NCBI GenBank assembly: GCA_010692425.1
Contig: JAAHHJ010000023.1
Location: forward strand, 1-64,000
Reading direction: 5' to 3'
Length of the DNA stretch: 64,000 nt
From: Symploca sp. SIO3C6
GTDB taxonomy: Bacteria; Cyanobacteriota; Cyanobacteriia; Cyanobacteriales; Coleofasciculaceae
Each line of letters begins with the position of its first letter. Position 1 is the stretch's first letter. Below are positions 43,917 to 52,560 of this stretch, one piece after another. Below the pieces are notes generated by a model that was not told the DNA's origin, did not search any database, and saw nothing but the letters and a program-made list of their open reading frames with translations. The position numbers and the translations under genes were made by a program.

Positions 43917-44600
43917 ATGTTGTCATATGTCCTCGCCTTAGCAATTGCTTTTGGTAGCCTTGCCTTTTACTTGTCAGCTTTCTTGTTTCCAGAAATCCAC
44001 CGCAAGCAAGATTTTTACTGGAGCGGAGTAGGAATGTTCTACGCTCTGATTTTATGGGTGTGTGCTCGACGCATTACTGGCGGTGTTCTCCTGGGACAAT
44101 TGGCAAGTGTATCCCTATTGTGTTGGTTGGGCTGGCAAACCTTGAGTTTACGGCAAGAATTGACCTCACCAGAGGAGAAAACTCAGATTTCCCCAGAAGT
44201 AAAAGAAAAAATAGCCAGTTTTTCTTTCGCTGACTTGGGAGGAAAACTACTAAAATCAGTAACAAGTCTGTTTGGCAAGGGGCAATCTCAGACAGAAATC
44301 TTACCCAAGGTAGAGGAATCCGTCACAGCAGAAGTCGAAGATATTGAAACGACACAGGAACTAACCACTACAGAGTCATCTACTACAGAAGTTTCAGAAC
44401 CTCAGCAAGCAGTTCCTCCTGAGCCAGCCGAACCTCAGCTGCAAGCAGCAGCCCAAAAGGAAAGTTCAGATGGAACCCCTGATTCCAAGCAAAAAGCTTC
44501 AATACCAATTGAAGAGATAGCTCCGGAAGTGGAATTGGCACCGCCAGCTGAGCCAACCGGTGATGGAGATCCAAGCACGAGACAAAATCCCCCGCAGTAA
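43917..44600 (+). CDS. ycf66: Ycf66 family protein
   Basis: 227 residues from ATG 43917, with AAGGAG upstream. Three membrane segments occupy residues 1-75 (LSYVLALAIAFGSLAFYLSA, YWSGVGMFYALILWVCARR, GGVLLGQLASVSLLCWLGW), followed by LRQELTSPEEKT, the Ycf66 core shared by cyanobacteria and plastids. The C-terminal ~120 residues are a Glu/Pro/Thr-rich disordered tail. The function is unknown; plastid forms are dispensable and often lost. Confidence 0.93.
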   Translation: MLSYVLALAIAFGSLAFYLSAFLFPEIHRKQDFYWSGVGMFYALILWVCARRITGGVLLGQLASVSLLCWLGWQTLSLRQELTSPEEKTQISPEVKEKIASFSFADLGGKLLKSVTSLFGKGQSQTEILPKVEESVTAEVEDIETTQELTTTESSTTEVSEPQQAVPPEPAEPQLQAAAQKESSDGTPDSKQKASIPIEEIAPEVELAPPAEPTGDGDPSTRQNPPQ

Positions 44601-44643
44601 GAGATTTAAGATCTCAGGCATTAAGAGTATGTATTCATTATCA

Positions 44644-44685
44644 GAGGGATGGGGAAAGGGGGAGAGGGGGGAAGGGGGAGATGGG
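44644..44685. repeat. G/A-rich tract (GGGGGAGAGGGGG type)
   Basis: A polypurine tract of GGGGGAGA, GGGGGGAA and GGAGATGGGA units between ycf66 and ileS. Equivalent tracts occur at 49860-49905 (G strand), 53848-53893 and 59418-59455 (C strand), all intergenic. Confidence 0.75.
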
Positions 44686-44815
44686 AAACTATAGCGCTGA
44701 GCGAGCAGTTTATTTACGTTTCCGTGTCCCCGTGTCTTTAATCTTGGGGTTCCCTCAACTTGAAGATAGAGTAAGTTCTCGTCGATAATGTAGAGAAGAG
44801 CTACTCGGTTAAACT

Positions 44816-47692
44816 GTGACAGCATCAAACACCTACAAAGAAACCGTTAACCTGCCTAAGACCAATTTTGAGATGCGGGCTAACGCCGTCAAGCGGGAAC
44901 CTGAATTACATAAGTTTTGGGAAGATCACGGAATTTACGAGCGACTGTCACAGCACAATCCGGGCGATATTTTTGTTTTGCACGATGGCCCCCCCTATGC
45001 TAATGGTTCGCTGCATATGGGGCATGCCCTCAATAAAATCCTCAAGGATATCATTAATAAATATCAGCTGTTGCAAGGACGTAAGGTGCGCTATGTCCCT
45101 GGTTGGGACTGTCACGGCTTGCCCATTGAGCTCAAAGTTCTGCAAAATATGAAGTCTAAGGAGCGGCAGCAGCTGACGCCGTTGAAATTGCGCCATAAAG
45201 CCCGCGATTTTGCCCTCAAAGCTAAGGAAGAACAGAGCCTGGGTTTTCAACGCTATGGCGTTTGGGGAGATTGGGAGCATCCTTATCTGACACTCAAGCC
45301 CGAGTATGAAGCGGCTCAGATTGGTGTTTTTGGTGAGATGGTATTCAAAGGGTATATCTATCGGGGTTTAAAGCCGGTTCACTGGAGTCCAAGCTCTCAA
45401 ACGGCGCTGGCAGAAGCGGAGTTGGAGTATCCAGAAGGACATACCTCTCGCAGTATTTATGCGGCTTTCAACATAACTAAGTTGTCAGCAGCAGCAACAG
45501 AGCAATTACAGCCTTTTTTGCCGGAGTTGGCTGTGGCAATCTGGACAACAACCCCTTGGACGATTCCGGGAAACCTGGCAGTTGCGGTTAATCCTGAACT
45601 CAACTACGCTGTGGTTGAGGTAAGTCAAACTAGCCCAACTCGATATTTGATTGTGGCTGCAGATTTGGTAGAGCGCTTGTCAGAAACTCTGGAGACTAAG
45701 CTAAGCGTTAAGGTAACTATGCCAGGAAAGGCATTGGAACATTGCACCTATCAGCATCCCCTCTTTGAGCGCGAGAGTGAGGTTGTAATTGGTGGCGATT
45801 ACATTACTACTGAGTCTGGTACTGGTTTAGTTCATACTGCTCCTGGTCACGGTCAAGAAGATTATATCGTTGGTTGCCGCTATGACCTACCAATTCTCTC
45901 GCCAGTGGATGATAAAGGCAATTTCACTGAGGAGGCGGGGCCCTTTGCCGGGCTAAATGTCCTCAAAGATGCTAATCAAGCGATTATTGAGGCGCTGACA
46001 GCAGCGCAGGCTTTACTTAAAGAAGAGGCTTATCTGCACAAATATCCCTATGACTGGCGCACGAAAAAGCCGACAATTTTTAGGGCAACTGAGCAGTGGT
46101 TTGCTTCGGTGGAGGGATTTCGCCAAGAAGCACTCCAAGCGATCGCTCAGGTAAAATGGGTTCCTGCTCAAGGGGAAAATCGCATCAAGGCGATGGTTGC
46201 GGATCGTTCCGATTGGTGTATTTCTCGCCAACGTAGTTGGGGGGTGCCAATCCCAGTATTCTACGACGAAGAAACTAATGAACCGTTGCTGACGCCAGAA
46301 ACAATTGCCCATGTCCAAGCAATTATTGCTGAGAAAGGCTCTGATGCTTGGTGGGAACTTTCAGTAGAAGAACTATTACCGGAACAATATCTTAATAATG
46401 GCAAGTCATACCGCCGGGGTACTGATACCATGGATGTCTGGTTTGATTCTGGTTCTTCTTGGGCAGCAGTAGCTAAGGGACGAGAAGAACTAAAATATCC
46501 TGCTGATATTTATTTGGAAGGGTCAGATCAACACCGAGGTTGGTTCCAATCCAGTTTGCTCACCAGCGTTGCTATTAACGGCTGTGCTCCTTACAAAACT
46601 GTCTTAACTCACGGCTTTACCATCGATGAACAAGGTCGCAAGATGAGTAAATCTCTGGGGAACGGGATTGACCCCATGGAGATTATAGAAGGAGGTAAGA
46701 ACAAAAAGCAAGAACCAGCCTACGGAGCAGATGTGCTGCGCCTGTGGGTTTCCTCGGCAGACTATTCCTCAGATATAGCTTTGAGCAAGAATATCATTAA
46801 GCAGCAGGGGGATATCTATCGTAAAATTCGCAATACGGCACGATTCCTGCTGGGCAATCTCCATGATTTTGATCCTGCCAAACATACAGTAACCTATGAG
46901 CAGTTGCCGGAATTAGACCGCTATATGCTACACCGGATTACTGAGGTTTTTGGTGAAGTCACCGAGGCAATGGAGAGTTACCAATTCTTCCGCTTTTTCC
47001 AAACTGTGCAGAATTTCTGCGTGGTGGATTTGTCTAATTTTTATCTAGATATTGCCAAGGATCGCCTCTACATTTCTCATCCAGATTCTCTCCGTCGCCG
47101 CAGTTGTCAGACGGTATTGCAAGTAGCGCTGGAGAATTTGGCAAAGGCAATTGCACCTGTATTATGTCATATGGCAGAGGATATCTGGCAATACCTCCCC
47201 TACGAAACGCCCTATCAGTCTGTGTTTGAATCTGGTTGGGTGAAGTTAGAGCAGCAATGGTACCAGCCCCAATTGACTCAAACTTGGGAAACTTGGCGTA
47301 GTATCCGTACTGAGGTTAATAAAGTCATGGAGCAAGCTAGGGTTGAGAAGATGATTGGTTCTTCTCTGGAAGCTAAGGTGTTGCTATATGTCCCTGATAT
47401 CGATTTACGCAGGCAGTTACAAGCACTTAATCGAGAAGATAGTCTCAGTGGTAATCGCGTTGATGAGTTACGCTACCTGTTTTTGGCTTCTCAGGTAGAA
47501 GTTTTAGACTCCCCTGAGGCAATTGGCAAGCTCGATTACAACAGTGAGTCAGAGGCAATCGCAGTTGGTATTGTCAAGGCAGACGGTGAAAAGTGCGATC
47601 GCTGCTGGAATTATTCTACCCATGTTGGGGAGTTAAAAGATCATCCTAGCTTGTGTGAGCGTTGCCATGGGGCTTTGGAGGGGACTTTTTAA
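44816..47692 (+). CDS. ileS: Isoleucyl-tRNA synthetase
   Basis: 958 residues from GTG 44816. Charges tRNA-Ile and edits misactivated Val. Class I signatures: DGPPYANGSLHMGHALNKIL (HIGH-type site HMGH at 67-70) and KMSKSLGNGIDP (KMSKS near 608-612). The editing domain is present (WTTTPWTIPGNLAVAVNP, GTGLVHTAPGHGQEDY). The C-terminus holds a zinc knuckle (CDRCWNYSTHVG, CERC), as in the bacterial form. The stop TAA is the first triplet of an AATAAGT heptamer array. Confidence 0.98.
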   Translation: MTASNTYKETVNLPKTNFEMRANAVKREPELHKFWEDHGIYERLSQHNPGDIFVLHDGPPYANGSLHMGHALNKILKDIINKYQLLQGRKVRYVPGWDCHGLPIELKVLQNMKSKERQQLTPLKLRHKARDFALKAKEEQSLGFQRYGVWGDWEHPYLTLKPEYEAAQIGVFGEMVFKGYIYRGLKPVHWSPSSQTALAEAELEYPEGHTSRSIYAAFNITKLSAAATEQLQPFLPELAVAIWTTTPWTIPGNLAVAVNPELNYAVVEVSQTSPTRYLIVAADLVERLSETLETKLSVKVTMPGKALEHCTYQHPLFERESEVVIGGDYITTESGTGLVHTAPGHGQEDYIVGCRYDLPILSPVDDKGNFTEEAGPFAGLNVLKDANQAIIEALTAAQALLKEEAYLHKYPYDWRTKKPTIFRATEQWFASVEGFRQEALQAIAQVKWVPAQGENRIKAMVADRSDWCISRQRSWGVPIPVFYDEETNEPLLTPETIAHVQAIIAEKGSDAWWELSVEELLPEQYLNNGKSYRRGTDTMDVWFDSGSSWAAVAKGREELKYPADIYLEGSDQHRGWFQSSLLTSVAINGCAPYKTVLTHGFTIDEQGRKMSKSLGNGIDPMEIIEGGKNKKQEPAYGADVLRLWVSSADYSSDIALSKNIIKQQGDIYRKIRNTARFLLGNLHDFDPAKHTVTYEQLPELDRYMLHRITEVFGEVTEAMESYQFFRFFQTVQNFCVVDLSNFYLDIAKDRLYISHPDSLRRRSCQTVLQVALENLAKAIAPVLCHMAEDIWQYLPYETPYQSVFESGWVKLEQQWYQPQLTQTWETWRSIRTEVNKVMEQARVEKMIGSSLEAKVLLYVPDIDLRRQLQALNREDSLSGNRVDELRYLFLASQVEVLDSPEAIGKLDYNSESEAIAVGIVKADGEKCDRCWNYSTHVGELKDHPSLCERCHGALEGTF

Positions 47693-47724
47693 GTAATAAG
47701 TAATAAGTAATAAGTAATAAGTAA
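47692..47724. repeat. AATAAGT heptamer array directly after the ileS stop
   Basis: About 4.5 perfect units; the ileS stop codon is itself part of the first unit. Confidence 0.95.
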
Positions 47725-47936
47725 TATTATGTCCAATTAGCTAGTTTTAATAAAGGTAGGTTGGGTAGAATGAAGTAAAACTCAATTAATTCTTAGACTA
47801 AAAGTTGGGTTTCGTTAATTTTTCTTACTAAGGTTGTTCATGGGGGAAACACCCAAGACAACACTTGTACATAACCCAACCTACTGGCTTGGTATTTACT
47901 TTACCTCTCTCCATCTCCCTCTGCAACTAAAGGTTG

Positions 47937-48848
47937 TTAACTTATAGTAGGGTTATCCTTCAATACCTCTAGTTTCTCTAAAAATTCTTCTGTTAACTTA
48001 GTAAAGGCTTTTGCCCCAGAGCAATTGGGAGTAGCGATAACTACTGGCTGAAAACAGTCTATAGCTTTGGCAACATTTACATCCATGGGAATGCGAGTAT
48101 TGAAAAGTTGATTAGGAGTGAAATCGTCATTAACTCGCTTCATCACTTGGTTGTAATACCTGCCGAGGAGATTACCGCCTGATAAAATAAAGGCAATTCC
48201 TAATAATTGTAAGTTAAGTGTGCCATTGTATTTATGACTTTCTTTTAACTTGGCTATTCTTCTTTCCAACAACTGAATGCCCACAATTGATAAAGGTTCA
48301 GGCCTAGCAGGTAGTAAATAAAAGTTACTGGCAACAATACCACTTCTCGTTAAAAGATTATAGCCAGGAGCACAATCTAATAGAATAAAGTCATAGTCAT
48401 TAATCACAGGCTCTAAAACAGTTTTGATTAGGAGTACTTCAAAACGATTCCAAATCTCGCCAAACTTGGTTTCTGTCTCAATAACTGCTTGTTCATGGAG
48501 CATTTCCGAGACTAAATACTCATCGTATAATTCAATATCTCCTGGTAATAAATCAAGTCCTTCAACCTGACAAATTTGCGGTGCAATAATATCTTTAATA
48601 GTTAGTCTTGTTTGACTTTTAGGATTAATGACTTTAGCAATAAGTCTACTTAAAGTACGGTTTGTTCTCCTAGATTTAGCAAACTCTTGAGGAATCATCA
48701 AGCTAAGAGTGGCACTAATTTGCGTATCTAAATCTACTACTAAAACACGCTTACGGTGATTTTTTGCCAAGCAAGTAGCTAAGTTGACTGTGAGAGTCGT
48801 CTTCCCCACACCGCCTTTCATGTTAACTGTGGCAATCACAAACCCCAT
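47937..48848 (-). CDS. ParA-family ATPase, downstream of a tandem pair
   Basis: 303 residues from ATG 48846-48848, with GAGAGG about nine bases upstream. The deviant Walker A VNMKGGVGKTTLTVNLAT identifies the ParA/MinD class; LVVDLDTQISATLSL (Walker A') and FILLDCAPGYNLLTRSGIV (Walker B) follow. The block LDLLPGDIELYDEYLVSEML is typical of the AAA_31 group of cyanobacterial ParAs of unknown role. It is homologous to the product of 48890-49777, 41 bases upstream. No ParB gene follows it; the nearest ParB-like gene is in the opposite operon at 51608. ATP-driven positioning of DNA or protein cargo is the family role. Confidence 0.9.
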   Translation of the reverse strand: MGFVIATVNMKGGVGKTTLTVNLATCLAKNHRKRVLVVDLDTQISATLSLMIPQEFAKSRRTNRTLSRLIAKVINPKSQTRLTIKDIIAPQICQVEGLDLLPGDIELYDEYLVSEMLHEQAVIETETKFGEIWNRFEVLLIKTVLEPVINDYDFILLDCAPGYNLLTRSGIVASNFYLLPARPEPLSIVGIQLLERRIAKLKESHKYNGTLNLQLLGIAFILSGGNLLGRYYNQVMKRVNDDFTPNQLFNTRIPMDVNVAKAIDCFQPVVIATPNCSGAKAFTKLTEEFLEKLEVLKDNPTIS

Positions 48849-48889
48849 AAAGATAATCCTCTCACATGCAGTTGATTTTTGATGGCATT

Positions 48890-49777
48890 TTACCCAGTAT
48901 ACTTGGAAAGGATCTGCAAAAATTCCTTAGTTAACTCAATAAAGGCTCTAGAGCCAGAAGCCTTAGGTTCTGTTAGCAATACTGGTCGGTACTCATCAAC
49001 TGCTTTCGCCACGGCTACATTCCTAGGAATTTCTGCTTGAAAAATTTTGTCTTCTCCAAAATCGTCAATGACTCTATTTCTAACTGTTTGAGCTAAATTT
49101 GTGGCATGTCCAAGGGATGAAAAAACAATTCCAAGGAGTTGGATATAGGAGCGATTATTCTGTTTTAATTTATTGATATGACCTTCGAGAATTCCCATGC
49201 CCACCACTGATAATGGTTCTGGTTTAGCAGGTATTATATAAAAATCACTGGCAATTAGACCACTGCGAGTTAGCAGATAATCGCCAGGAGGGAAATCTAA
49301 TAAAATAAAATTATAACTATGTATAATTGGTTCGAGGATAGTTTTCAATAAGGCGTTTTCTAACTCAGTCCAGTTGTCTTCAAATTCCTGACGATTGATA
49401 TTAGAACGAGAATAGAGGAGTGCTGCCAGTAAAAAATCATTATATAGTTCTATATCTCCGGGCAAGAGGTCAAAACCTTTAACTTTGCACATATCATGTA
49501 AAATTACCTTTTGAATAGGAAGTTTTGGCTGAGTTTCAGGCTGAATTGTTTGATGAATTAATTGTTTTAAGGTACGTTGCTCTTTTCTGAGCTGAGTAAA
49601 ATGCATTGGCGGCATGAGGCTAAGGGTGGCATTAATCTGCGTATCCAAGTCAACGACTAATACTCGCATATCATGATTTTTGGCAAGACTTGTCGCCAAG
49701 TTGACGGTGAGAGTAGTTTTCCCGACTCCGCCTTTCATATTTACTATGGAAATTACGTATCCCATCACCTCTGCCAT
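48890..49777 (-). CDS. ParA-family ATPase, upstream member of a tandem pair
   Basis: 295 residues from ATG 49775-49777; the ATG four codons later (49765) matches the start of the paralogue and is equally possible. Walker A VNMKGGVGKTTLTVNLAT, VLVVDLDTQINATLSL, FDLLPGDIELYNDFLLAALL and FILLDFPPGDYLLTRSGLIA run parallel to the downstream copy. The catalytic-region Asp of Walker B is present. It is probably co-transcribed with the downstream copy. A 0.4-kb intergenic region separates it from the divergent nuclease-ParA operon. Confidence 0.9.
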   Translation of the reverse strand: MAEVMGYVISIVNMKGGVGKTTLTVNLATSLAKNHDMRVLVVDLDTQINATLSLMPPMHFTQLRKEQRTLKQLIHQTIQPETQPKLPIQKVILHDMCKVKGFDLLPGDIELYNDFLLAALLYSRSNINRQEFEDNWTELENALLKTILEPIIHSYNFILLDFPPGDYLLTRSGLIASDFYIIPAKPEPLSVVGMGILEGHINKLKQNNRSYIQLLGIVFSSLGHATNLAQTVRNRVIDDFGEDKIFQAEIPRNVAVAKAVDEYRPVLLTEPKASGSRAFIELTKEFLQILSKYTG

Positions 49778-50192
49778 TTTTAGAAGATGTTATTGATCTT
49801 AATCGGAGTTGTCAGATATATAGAGCATCGATGCAGTAATCTTAAAACTCGGTATTTTAGGTAAGGGGAGAGGGGGAGAGGGGGGGATGGGGAGATGGGG
49901 AGAATAAAATCTATATATTTACTGTTAGTTTATACATCAGCTTTTTTATGAACTTCTATTAGTAAATTAATGTTATATCCAGCTTGTTAGATAAATTTTG
50001 ATTTTATTGCTTTGCTCATATTTGTGAGAGTTTTATAGCTATAGCTTGTTAAAATTTGCCAATCAACCAGGAAATCATGTTGTATTTCAAAATTTGTGAT
50101 AACTAGTACTTGCGAATCTTCACTCTAGTGGACAATAATGCAAAATTGAGGTTATCCTCAAATAGTTTGATCTAAATTAAGGAAAGATATAG
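49778..50192. other. Divergent intergenic region of the ParA locus
   Basis: 415 bases between the minus-strand parA pair and the plus-strand nuclease-ParA operon, so it must carry both promoters. It includes a G-rich tract at 49860-49905 (GGGGAGAGGGGGAGAGGGGG) and then AT-rich DNA. I found no obvious iterated parS-like site. Confidence 0.45.
49860..49905. repeat. G-rich tract GGGGAGAGGGGG
   Basis: Runs of four to seven G separated by A or AT. It could form a G-quadruplex on the plus strand. Part of the dispersed polypurine family noted at 44644, 53848 and 59418. Confidence 0.7.
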
Positions 50193-51608
50193 TTGAGTTT
50201 CGATCCGAAACTTTGTCGCAACGAAAGCGAAGTAGAAAGTAAACTCATTGTCCAGTATTTACTGCCAAAGTTAGGATATTCTCCTGACACTTGGTATCAA
50301 CAGGTTAGCTTTGAAAGCATTCGCTTAGACTTTTTAGCATTTGCTAAGCCATTGGTTCCTTTTGTCTGGGAAGGGAATTTACCTTTAAGTATCCTGATTG
50401 AGGCAAAGCATCCTAGTAAAAATTTAGATATTCATGTTCATCGATTGCGTCATTACCTCAAGACTTTAAATGTGCGATATGGATTGCTCACTAATGGTAA
50501 AGAAATTAGGATTTACGAGAACTTAGAATATGATCTTCAACAGGTATTTCAGTGTTCTGGTAAAGAGGTTAATGCTAGATTGAGTGAAATTAAAGCTTTA
50601 ATTGGCAGAGATAGTCTACAGAAACAGGAGACTGAGATTTATTCAGAGATAAGTCCCTTACAAAATAATTCTATTCGTTCTCAAGATATTTCTAATCACA
50701 GTTGTGCAGAAAAGAGGCAAAATTCCATGAAGACGATTGCGATATATCATCATAAGGGCGGTGTCGGTAAGACAACCGTTTCAGTTAACTTGGCAGCAGC
50801 ACTAAGCAAGCGAGGGAAAAGAGTTTTACTGGTTGATATAGATGCTCAAGCTAACACAACTTTTGCTACGGGCTTAATTAAGTTTCAGTTTGATAAGGAT
50901 GATAATTTAAAAAAACGCAATGTTTATAACTTACTAGAGTCTACAAAACATGAACATAATTTTATTCCAGGTATTGTCAAAAAGTCCCACTTGTTTAATC
51001 AGCCAGAAATTGATGTAATTCCTTCCCACATTAGCTTAATTGCTCGTCAGCAGGAACTAATTACTTCTTCAGCTAGTCGATGGAGGCTATCTAAAAAACT
51101 AGATCAAGTCACAAGTGATTATGATATCGTCATCATTGATACTCCTCCATCACTAGATTTATACGCTCAAGCTGCACTGACGGCAGCTGATTACCTGATC
51201 ATTCCTTCAGATTTAAAACCATTTTCCAATCAAGGTTTAGTAAGTGTCAAAAACTTTATAGAGCAAGAGATTACTGAAACTAAAGAAGGTGTAGGCAAGC
51301 CAGATATTATAATTCTGGGTGTCTTACCATCAAAAATTTCGACTAATGCTAAGTATCTTAAGCATACTTATGCCAAACATAAAGCCGTGATTACAGAGCA
51401 TTATGATTTGCCACTCATGGATAGTATGATTTCTGAAAGAACGGCTCTATCAAAGTGTATTGATAAGACTTTACCTATGGGTAACTTAGATATTCCCGAT
51501 CCTAAATCTATACTAGATTATGCAAAAACAATACCCGAAGCTAATGTCTCAGCAGCAGAGTTTGAAGCTCTAGCTATGGAAGTTTTGGACAAAATGGAGA
51601 TGCAGTAA
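50193..51608 (+). CDS. HsdR-N-like PD-(D/E)xK nuclease domain fused to ParA ATPase
   Basis: 471 residues. Residues 1-140 resemble the N-terminal nuclease domain of type I restriction R subunits: NESEVESKLIVQYLLPKLGY (acidic residues 11-15), SIRLDFLAF (Asp46), LSILIEAKHP (Glu70, Lys72) and YGLLTNGKEIRIYE. Residues 179-471 are a ParA ATPase: Walker A HHKGGVGKTTVSVNL (187-200), LLVDIDAQANTTFATGL, IVIIDTPPSLDLYAQAAL. The start is TTG 50193, with AAGGAAAG seven bases upstream and a TAG just before it in frame. The fusion implies DNA cutting, or DNA-end recognition, driven by ParA dimerisation. It overlaps the ParB-like gene by one base (TAATG), so the two are translationally coupled. A restriction/anti-plasmid role or an unusual partition system are both possible; which one cannot be read. 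Confidence 0.85.
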   Translation: MSFDPKLCRNESEVESKLIVQYLLPKLGYSPDTWYQQVSFESIRLDFLAFAKPLVPFVWEGNLPLSILIEAKHPSKNLDIHVHRLRHYLKTLNVRYGLLTNGKEIRIYENLEYDLQQVFQCSGKEVNARLSEIKALIGRDSLQKQETEIYSEISPLQNNSIRSQDISNHSCAEKRQNSMKTIAIYHHKGGVGKTTVSVNLAAALSKRGKRVLLVDIDAQANTTFATGLIKFQFDKDDNLKKRNVYNLLESTKHEHNFIPGIVKKSHLFNQPEIDVIPSHISLIARQQELITSSASRWRLSKKLDQVTSDYDIVIIDTPPSLDLYAQAALTAADYLIIPSDLKPFSNQGLVSVKNFIEQEITETKEGVGKPDIIILGVLPSKISTNAKYLKHTYAKHKAVITEHYDLPLMDSMISERTALSKCIDKTLPMGNLDIPDPKSILDYAKTIPEANVSAAEFEALAMEVLDKMEMQ

Positions 51609-52357
51609 TGACAAAATTATTTAGAGTAGAAATTGAAAGTATTAGTTCAAGTAAATCTCGCTCAGACTTCTCAGAAATAGATTTAGATTTAGTTGCTGAG
51701 AAGATTCTGGAATCTGGAGGAATTATTAAACCTTTAGTTTTAAAGAAAACTGGTTTTGAGAAATATGAAGTAGTGGAAGGTCATTTTGAATATTATGCGG
51801 CGGTAAGAGCTTATGAAAAAAACGATCATGAAACAGAAGTTAATGCTGTAGTTATCTCACCTGAGAGTGAGGAAGCAGTATTAAAGCAAGTGGAAGCTTT
51901 CAGAAAACTGGAGAGTACTAACCCAGCAACTGCGACAAGCTCCCCGGTACCATTAACGACAACAAATACAAACTCACGTCTCACCAGTCTTGAGTTACGC
52001 TTTGAAAACGCGATTAATGACTTAAAGATTGAACAAAAGAGAGATAGCAAAAAATTTGAAGATGAGATTAAAGAGATTAAAGGCAAAATGCCAAAACTGA
52101 TGGCACCACTAGAAGTATTCAATACTCTCAATATAGTTGAATTGACTTTCAGATTAAAAACTACTGGTTTTGGCGATAAAAAAGCTACCAAGATTGCCGA
52201 AAGTATTGAAACTGAACGCCAGAAAAATGAATTTAGTTCCTTGAGTGATGTCGTAGCAAGGGTTAGAATTACCCATGGCAAAAAAACGCAAAAAGCTATA
52301 AGCAGTGATAAAATGGTAGAAATAATTGATAGTTGGTCAAAAATCTCATTTAACTAA
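51608..52357 (+). CDS. ParB-like protein with coiled coil and C-terminal HhH-like region
   Basis: 249 residues. Residues 20-75 look like a shortened ParB/Srx fold (LDLVAEKILESGGIIKPLVL, then YEVVEGHFEYYAAVRAYE), where GHFEYYAA stands in place of the ParB GERRxRA nucleotide-binding box. A Thr/Pro/Ser linker (103-122) leads to a coiled coil (LEIRF-like, here LELRFENAINDLKIEQKRDS, to about 165). A final helical region (LKTTGFGDKKATKIAESI, then SSLSDVVARV) resembles a helix-hairpin-helix DNA-binding module. It is the second gene of the nuclease-ParA operon and presumably the DNA-binding adaptor that stimulates that ATPase. Confidence 0.75.
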   Translation: MTKLFRVEIESISSSKSRSDFSEIDLDLVAEKILESGGIIKPLVLKKTGFEKYEVVEGHFEYYAAVRAYEKNDHETEVNAVVISPESEEAVLKQVEAFRKLESTNPATATSSPVPLTTTNTNSRLTSLELRFENAINDLKIEQKRDSKKFEDEIKEIKGKMPKLMAPLEVFNTLNIVELTFRLKTTGFGDKKATKIAESIETERQKNEFSSLSDVVARVRITHGKKTQKAISSDKMVEIIDSWSKISFN

Positions 52358-52530
52358 TTATTTCTAATTCCCCGCAGTCACTATAGTACCCCCTGCGCTT
52401 TGTAGCACCCTCAATAATCACTAGATAAATGTTAACTTGAATAACCTTAACTCTTAACAACGATTACCTCAATATTCGCAACAAATACTTTCTCAGCAAG
52501 TAATAAGTGACAAGCCTTACTGCCATCACT

Positions 52531-52560
52531 TATTACTTATTACTTATTACTTATTACTTA
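52531..52560. repeat. AATAAGT heptamer array (minus strand) after the OYE gene
   Basis: Four ACTTATT units end exactly at the stop codon of the minus-strand reductase gene. A single AGTAATAAGTGACAAG unit lies just before, at 52498-52513. Confidence 0.95.

Noticed and set aside
47937-52357. Plasmid replication/partition origin
   Set aside because: No replication initiator, no iterons seen, and flanking genes are chromosomal housekeeping (ileS); an integrated element remains possible but unsupported.
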